Origin: Candidatus Iainarchaeum andersonii SCGC AAA011-E11
GTDB taxonomy: Archaea; Iainarchaeota; Iainarchaeia; Iainarchaeales; Iainarchaeaceae
NCBI GenBank assembly: GCA_000402355.1
Contig: AQRS01000026.1
Span: forward strand, 1-34,602
Reading direction: 5' to 3'
DNA length: 34,602 bases
Shown here: piece by piece, positions 32,629 to 34,602 of the stretch
Layout: each line of letters starts with the position of its first letter
How positions within the stretch are numbered: the first letter of the stretch is position 1
The notes under the pieces: generated by a model
Told to the model about the DNA's origin: nothing
What the model saw: the letters and a program-made list of their open reading frames with translations, nothing else
Databases searched by the model: none
Program-made: the position numbers and the translations under genes

Positions 32629-33720
32629 TCACTTCATTGTTTTCAGGAATTCTTTTTGCCTGAATTTCCCTTCAGTTATTTGTTCCCTGATGCGTTTAAC
32701 AAGGTTTTGCGTGAACCACAGGTTGTGGAAGCTCAAATACTTCTGCGCGTTCTCTTCCTTGGTGCGGAACAAATGGTGGATGTATGCGCGTGAATGGTTT
32801 TTGCACACGAAGCATCCGCATTTTTCATCCAATGGCTTGTTGTCTAGCCTGAAAATCGCTGAATCGATGTTTATGTTTCCCTTTGAAGTGAATGCCCTTC
32901 CGTGCCTCGCTGTTCTTGTGGGAAACCTTGAATCGAAACAATCAACTCCCAGCGAAATTGCCTTCACCAAGTCCTGCGGCGAGCCAACTCCCATCAGGTA
33001 GCGAGGCTTTTCTTTCGGAAGCAATGGCAGGCCGGTGTTTATTGCGTCGTACATTTTTTCCAGCGGCTCTCCTATTGCGAGGCCTCCCAAAGCGTTTCCG
33101 TCAAAGCCGAGTTCCGAAATCTGCTGTGTGCTTTTTTTCCTCAAATTTTCAAATACCCCCCCTTGGCATATCCCGAAAAGCAATTGTTCCTTGTTTTTGT
33201 GCGCTTCCTTGCATCGGCTAGCCCATTCCGCTGTTCTTTGCGTGGCCTCGGTCACCCTCTTCTCCGTAGCGCCCGCAATGGGAACATCATCGAGGCACAT
33301 TGCAACATCGCTCCCCAAAACATTCTGTATTTGCATTGCGTTTTCCGGCGAGTAAATCATTGCCTTTCCGTCGAATGGGTTCCTGAAGGTTACTCCTTCT
33401 TCGCTTAATTTGAGGCAGAATTGTTCGCTCAAAACCTGGAAGCCTCCGGAATCGGTGAACAGGCCTTTTTTCCAGTTCATGAATTTGTGCAGTCCATGGA
33501 ATTTTTTTATGGTTTCGAGGCCGGGTTTCATGTGCAGGATGAACGCGTTTGAAATCATGCATTGGGTTCCGGATTCGAGCACTTCCTCGTTCGAAAGGAG
33601 TTTCACGGAGCCTTTTGTGGCAACGGGCATGAAGAACGGGGTTTCGATTTTGCCGTGGCTTGTGTGCAGAATTCCTGCGCGCGCCTTTCCGCATTCCGCC
33701 TCGATGCTGAACTTTTTCAT
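32629..33720 (-). CDS. tgt: tRNA-guanine transglycosylase, bacterial/eukaryotic (Q) type
   Basis: A 363-residue TGT that swaps guanine for a 7-deazaguanine base in tRNA. D90 (TDSGGF) is the general acid/base, D144 and Q186 bind the base, GGLAIGE (212-218) lines the pocket, and D263 in FDSRFPTRTAR is the nucleophile. Zinc ligands C301, C303, C306 and H332 are present. Length and the CxCxxC...HHL end match bacterial TGT, which modifies position 34; archaeal ArcTGT is much longer, with a PUA domain, and modifies position 15. The Ile in GGLAIGE is closer to the bacterial Val than the eukaryotic Gly. ATG 33720 is the conserved start; the frame upstream is unrelated. Confidence 0.95.
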   Translation of the reverse strand: MKKFSIEAECGKARAGILHTSHGKIETPFFMPVATKGSVKLLSNEEVLESGTQCMISNAFILHMKPGLETIKKFHGLHKFMNWKKGLFTDSGGFQVLSEQFCLKLSEEGVTFRNPFDGKAMIYSPENAMQIQNVLGSDVAMCLDDVPIAGATEKRVTEATQRTAEWASRCKEAHKNKEQLLFGICQGGVFENLRKKSTQQISELGFDGNALGGLAIGEPLEKMYDAINTGLPLLPKEKPRYLMGVGSPQDLVKAISLGVDCFDSRFPTRTARHGRAFTSKGNINIDSAIFRLDNKPLDEKCGCFVCKNHSRAYIHHLFRTKEENAQKYLSFHNLWFTQNLVKRIREQITEGKFRQKEFLKTMK

Positions 33721-33795
33721 GTATCCATTTCTGCTGCGAAAACCTAAAAAATGCGGGCAAAGCACAATTAAATTCCTGAAAAGCGTCGTATTTTC

Positions 33796-34179
33796 ATGCC
33801 GGAAAACAGGGTTGGCGTAATCCTTGCCGCTGGAAAAAGCGGCAGGATGGGCGGCATAAAGCCCAAGCATGTCCAGCGGATTGACTCTTCGAAGCCGCGT
33901 TCTTTTGAAAACAATCCTTTGGGGCGGCTTGTTTCGCAGTTCGAGCATTTTGGGATGAAAAGGGCTTTTGCGGTTGTCGGCACAAACCACGAGGACATGT
34001 CGGAATTTTTCAGGTTTCCGGAAATTGCCGGTTCTATAAGGAATGTCCGCGAAAATAACGGCGCAATAAATTATTTTGAGTTTGGCGAAAGAGGAATGCC
34101 TGTTGAGTTCGTGAGGCAGGACAAGAAAATAATTTGGCAAAATTTCAAGGTTCCTTGTACCCATGGGCACGAGGCCTAG
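33796..34179 (+). pseudogene. Truncated nucleotidyltransferase (MobA/GlmU-like N-terminus)
   Basis: A 127-residue frame whose N-terminus VGVILAAGKSGRMGGIKPKH is the nucleotide-binding loop of the NTP-transferase fold (GlmU, MobA, CofC families). GTNHEDM and FVRQDKKIIW follow in the expected order, but the frame ends abruptly in CTHGHEA and a TAG supplied by a palindromic repeat (C1). Complete relatives are 190 residues or more, so the metal-binding and C-terminal parts are missing. It is divergent from TGT, with a 75-base shared promoter region. It is most likely a broken gene; a functional short protein is less likely. Confidence 0.65.
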
Positions 34180-34197
34180 TACCCATTGGGCACAAGG
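34153..34197. repeat. Palindromic unit C1, ends the nucleotidyltransferase frame
   Basis: A 45-bp imperfect palindrome. CCTTGTACCCA pairs with TGGGCACAAGG, and ATGGGCAC with GTACCCAT inside it. The centre GAGGCCTA contains the TAG that stops the truncated frame. It is similar in length to units A1-B3 but has its own sequence. Confidence 0.65.
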
Positions 34198-34204
34198 TGC
34201 TATC

Positions 34205-34248
34205 TAGCAGACCACAATGAAATGCAGGAAAACTTTAGTGGTCTGCTA
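34205..34248. repeat. Palindromic unit C2 (type II)
   Basis: TAGCAGACCAC (34205-34215) and GTGGTCTGCTA (34238-34248) are a perfect inverted repeat. The arms equal those of B2 at 19252-19299; the loops differ. It is followed by TATAGAATAAG. Confidence 0.88.
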
Positions 34249-34267
34249 TAGAATAAGTATTAAGGAA

Positions 34268-34301
34268 GTAAGCCAGGGATCTGCTAGGCAGTATGGCTTA
34301 C
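34268..34301. repeat. Palindromic unit C3 (nested hairpin)
   Basis: GTAAGCCA (34268-34275) pairs with TGGCTTAC (34294-34301), and inside it CTGC pairs with GCAG around TAG. It lies between C2 and the insertion-sequence tip. 34302-34368 holds nothing recognisable. Confidence 0.6.
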
Positions 34302-34368
34302 CCCTTACTCCCAATGCGTATTACTTTTTCCTGCTTTAGTGTTTAAATTCGTTTCTCTGCCCCGGACA

Positions 34369-34602
34369 GACTCTGGGACAAAACTCACCCTTTCATGTAG
34401 TTTGCTGAGTAGTTGTGTAGGGTTGCGCGGCTGAAAGCCGCGGTTATGATGCGTTCTTGGAGGCGTTGCCTGATACCTCCGAATTTGCGTTTATCTTTTG
34501 AGAAGTTGTATTCGCTGCGCACCCTTTTGAAATAATCTGCGAGGAATGAAAAGGGTGCGAGTATCAGGCTGGTTATGAGTTGTTTCCATTCTTTTGGCCC
34601 GC
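34369..34602 (-). mobile_element. Insertion sequence end with C-terminus of probable transposase
   Basis: The element tip begins at 34369 (GACTCTGGGACAAAA) and its first 41 bases are an exact inverted copy of 1-41. On the minus strand an open frame runs in from outside the window and stops at 34385-34387. It encodes 71 residues with KEWKQLITSLILAPFSFLADY and ends LHNYSANYMKG. The sequence is basic and helical. It is probably the C-terminus of a DDE-type transposase; the family was not recognised and the catalytic residues lie outside the window. Confidence 0.6.

Noticed and set aside
33721..34170. Longer TGT with about 150 extra N-terminal residues
   Set aside because: The upstream frame overlaps the divergent nucleotidyltransferase remnant and has no family match; the conserved TGT start is at 33720.

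Overview
The window looks like a chromosomal segment from an archaeon, most likely a small-genome DPANN-type lineage; Diapherotrites or a relative is a guess. Reasons: an archaeal 16S-tRNA-Ala-23S operon with a pre-16S processing stem, an archaeal-type RNase P RNA, archaeal AlaRS, an L41e-like micro-protein, an intron-containing tRNA-Arg, and TATA-like boxes about 26-30 nt upstream of many start codons (leaderless-style genes). Several genes are of bacterial type: LeuRS, a long RelA/SpoT homologue, a PUA-less tRNA-guanine transglycosylase, two YhhQ-type transporters, a UbiE-like methyltransferase and YgfZ. No 5S rRNA, CRISPR array or prophage was seen.

Layout. 1-41 and 34369-34602 are inverted copies of the same insertion-sequence end, so the window is bounded by two copies of one element. 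164-3457: a YhhQ transporter, an L41e-like protein, two glycosyltransferases and a decayed toxin-antitoxin pair. 3491-8988: the rRNA operon. 8989-10826: repeats, RNase P RNA and small basic proteins. 10860-21346: an aminotransferase, then AlaRS and LeuRS (+) converging on RSH and ArgRS (-), then tRNA-Arg with an intron. 21484-23806: a stomatin-like protein, a membrane-anchored hypothetical protein and an ECF-like membrane protein. 23965-26159: tRNA-Leu, a VapBC pair, a duplicated tRNA 3' end, a hypothetical protein and a methyltransferase; this looks like an island. 26205-31882: HIT, GNAT, FKBP lipoprotein, H+-pyrophosphatase, tRNA-Ser, RPE and YgfZ. 31939-34368: YhhQ-TGT operon, a truncated nucleotidyltransferase and palindromic repeats.

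Two repeat systems stand out. The first (five clear copies plus one diverged) sits beside stable RNA genes. A pyrimidine run forms a hairpin with a purine run, and a second purine run follows that is the mirror image of the first; all three parts change together between copies, which fits a triplex-capable terminator or 3'-end element. The second is a set of modular palindromes of about 34-48 bp placed between AlaRS and LeuRS, between ArgRS and RSH, and at the broken nucleotidyltransferase. In the LeuRS and RSH cases the palindrome edge forms the TATA-like box about 28 nt upstream of the start codon, suggesting shared control of a synthetase and the stringent-response protein.

Functionally the window is dominated by translation: rRNA, four tRNAs, RNase P, three aminoacyl-tRNA synthetases, tRNA base exchange and RSH. 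All assignments were made by reading sequence motifs; no database search was run.
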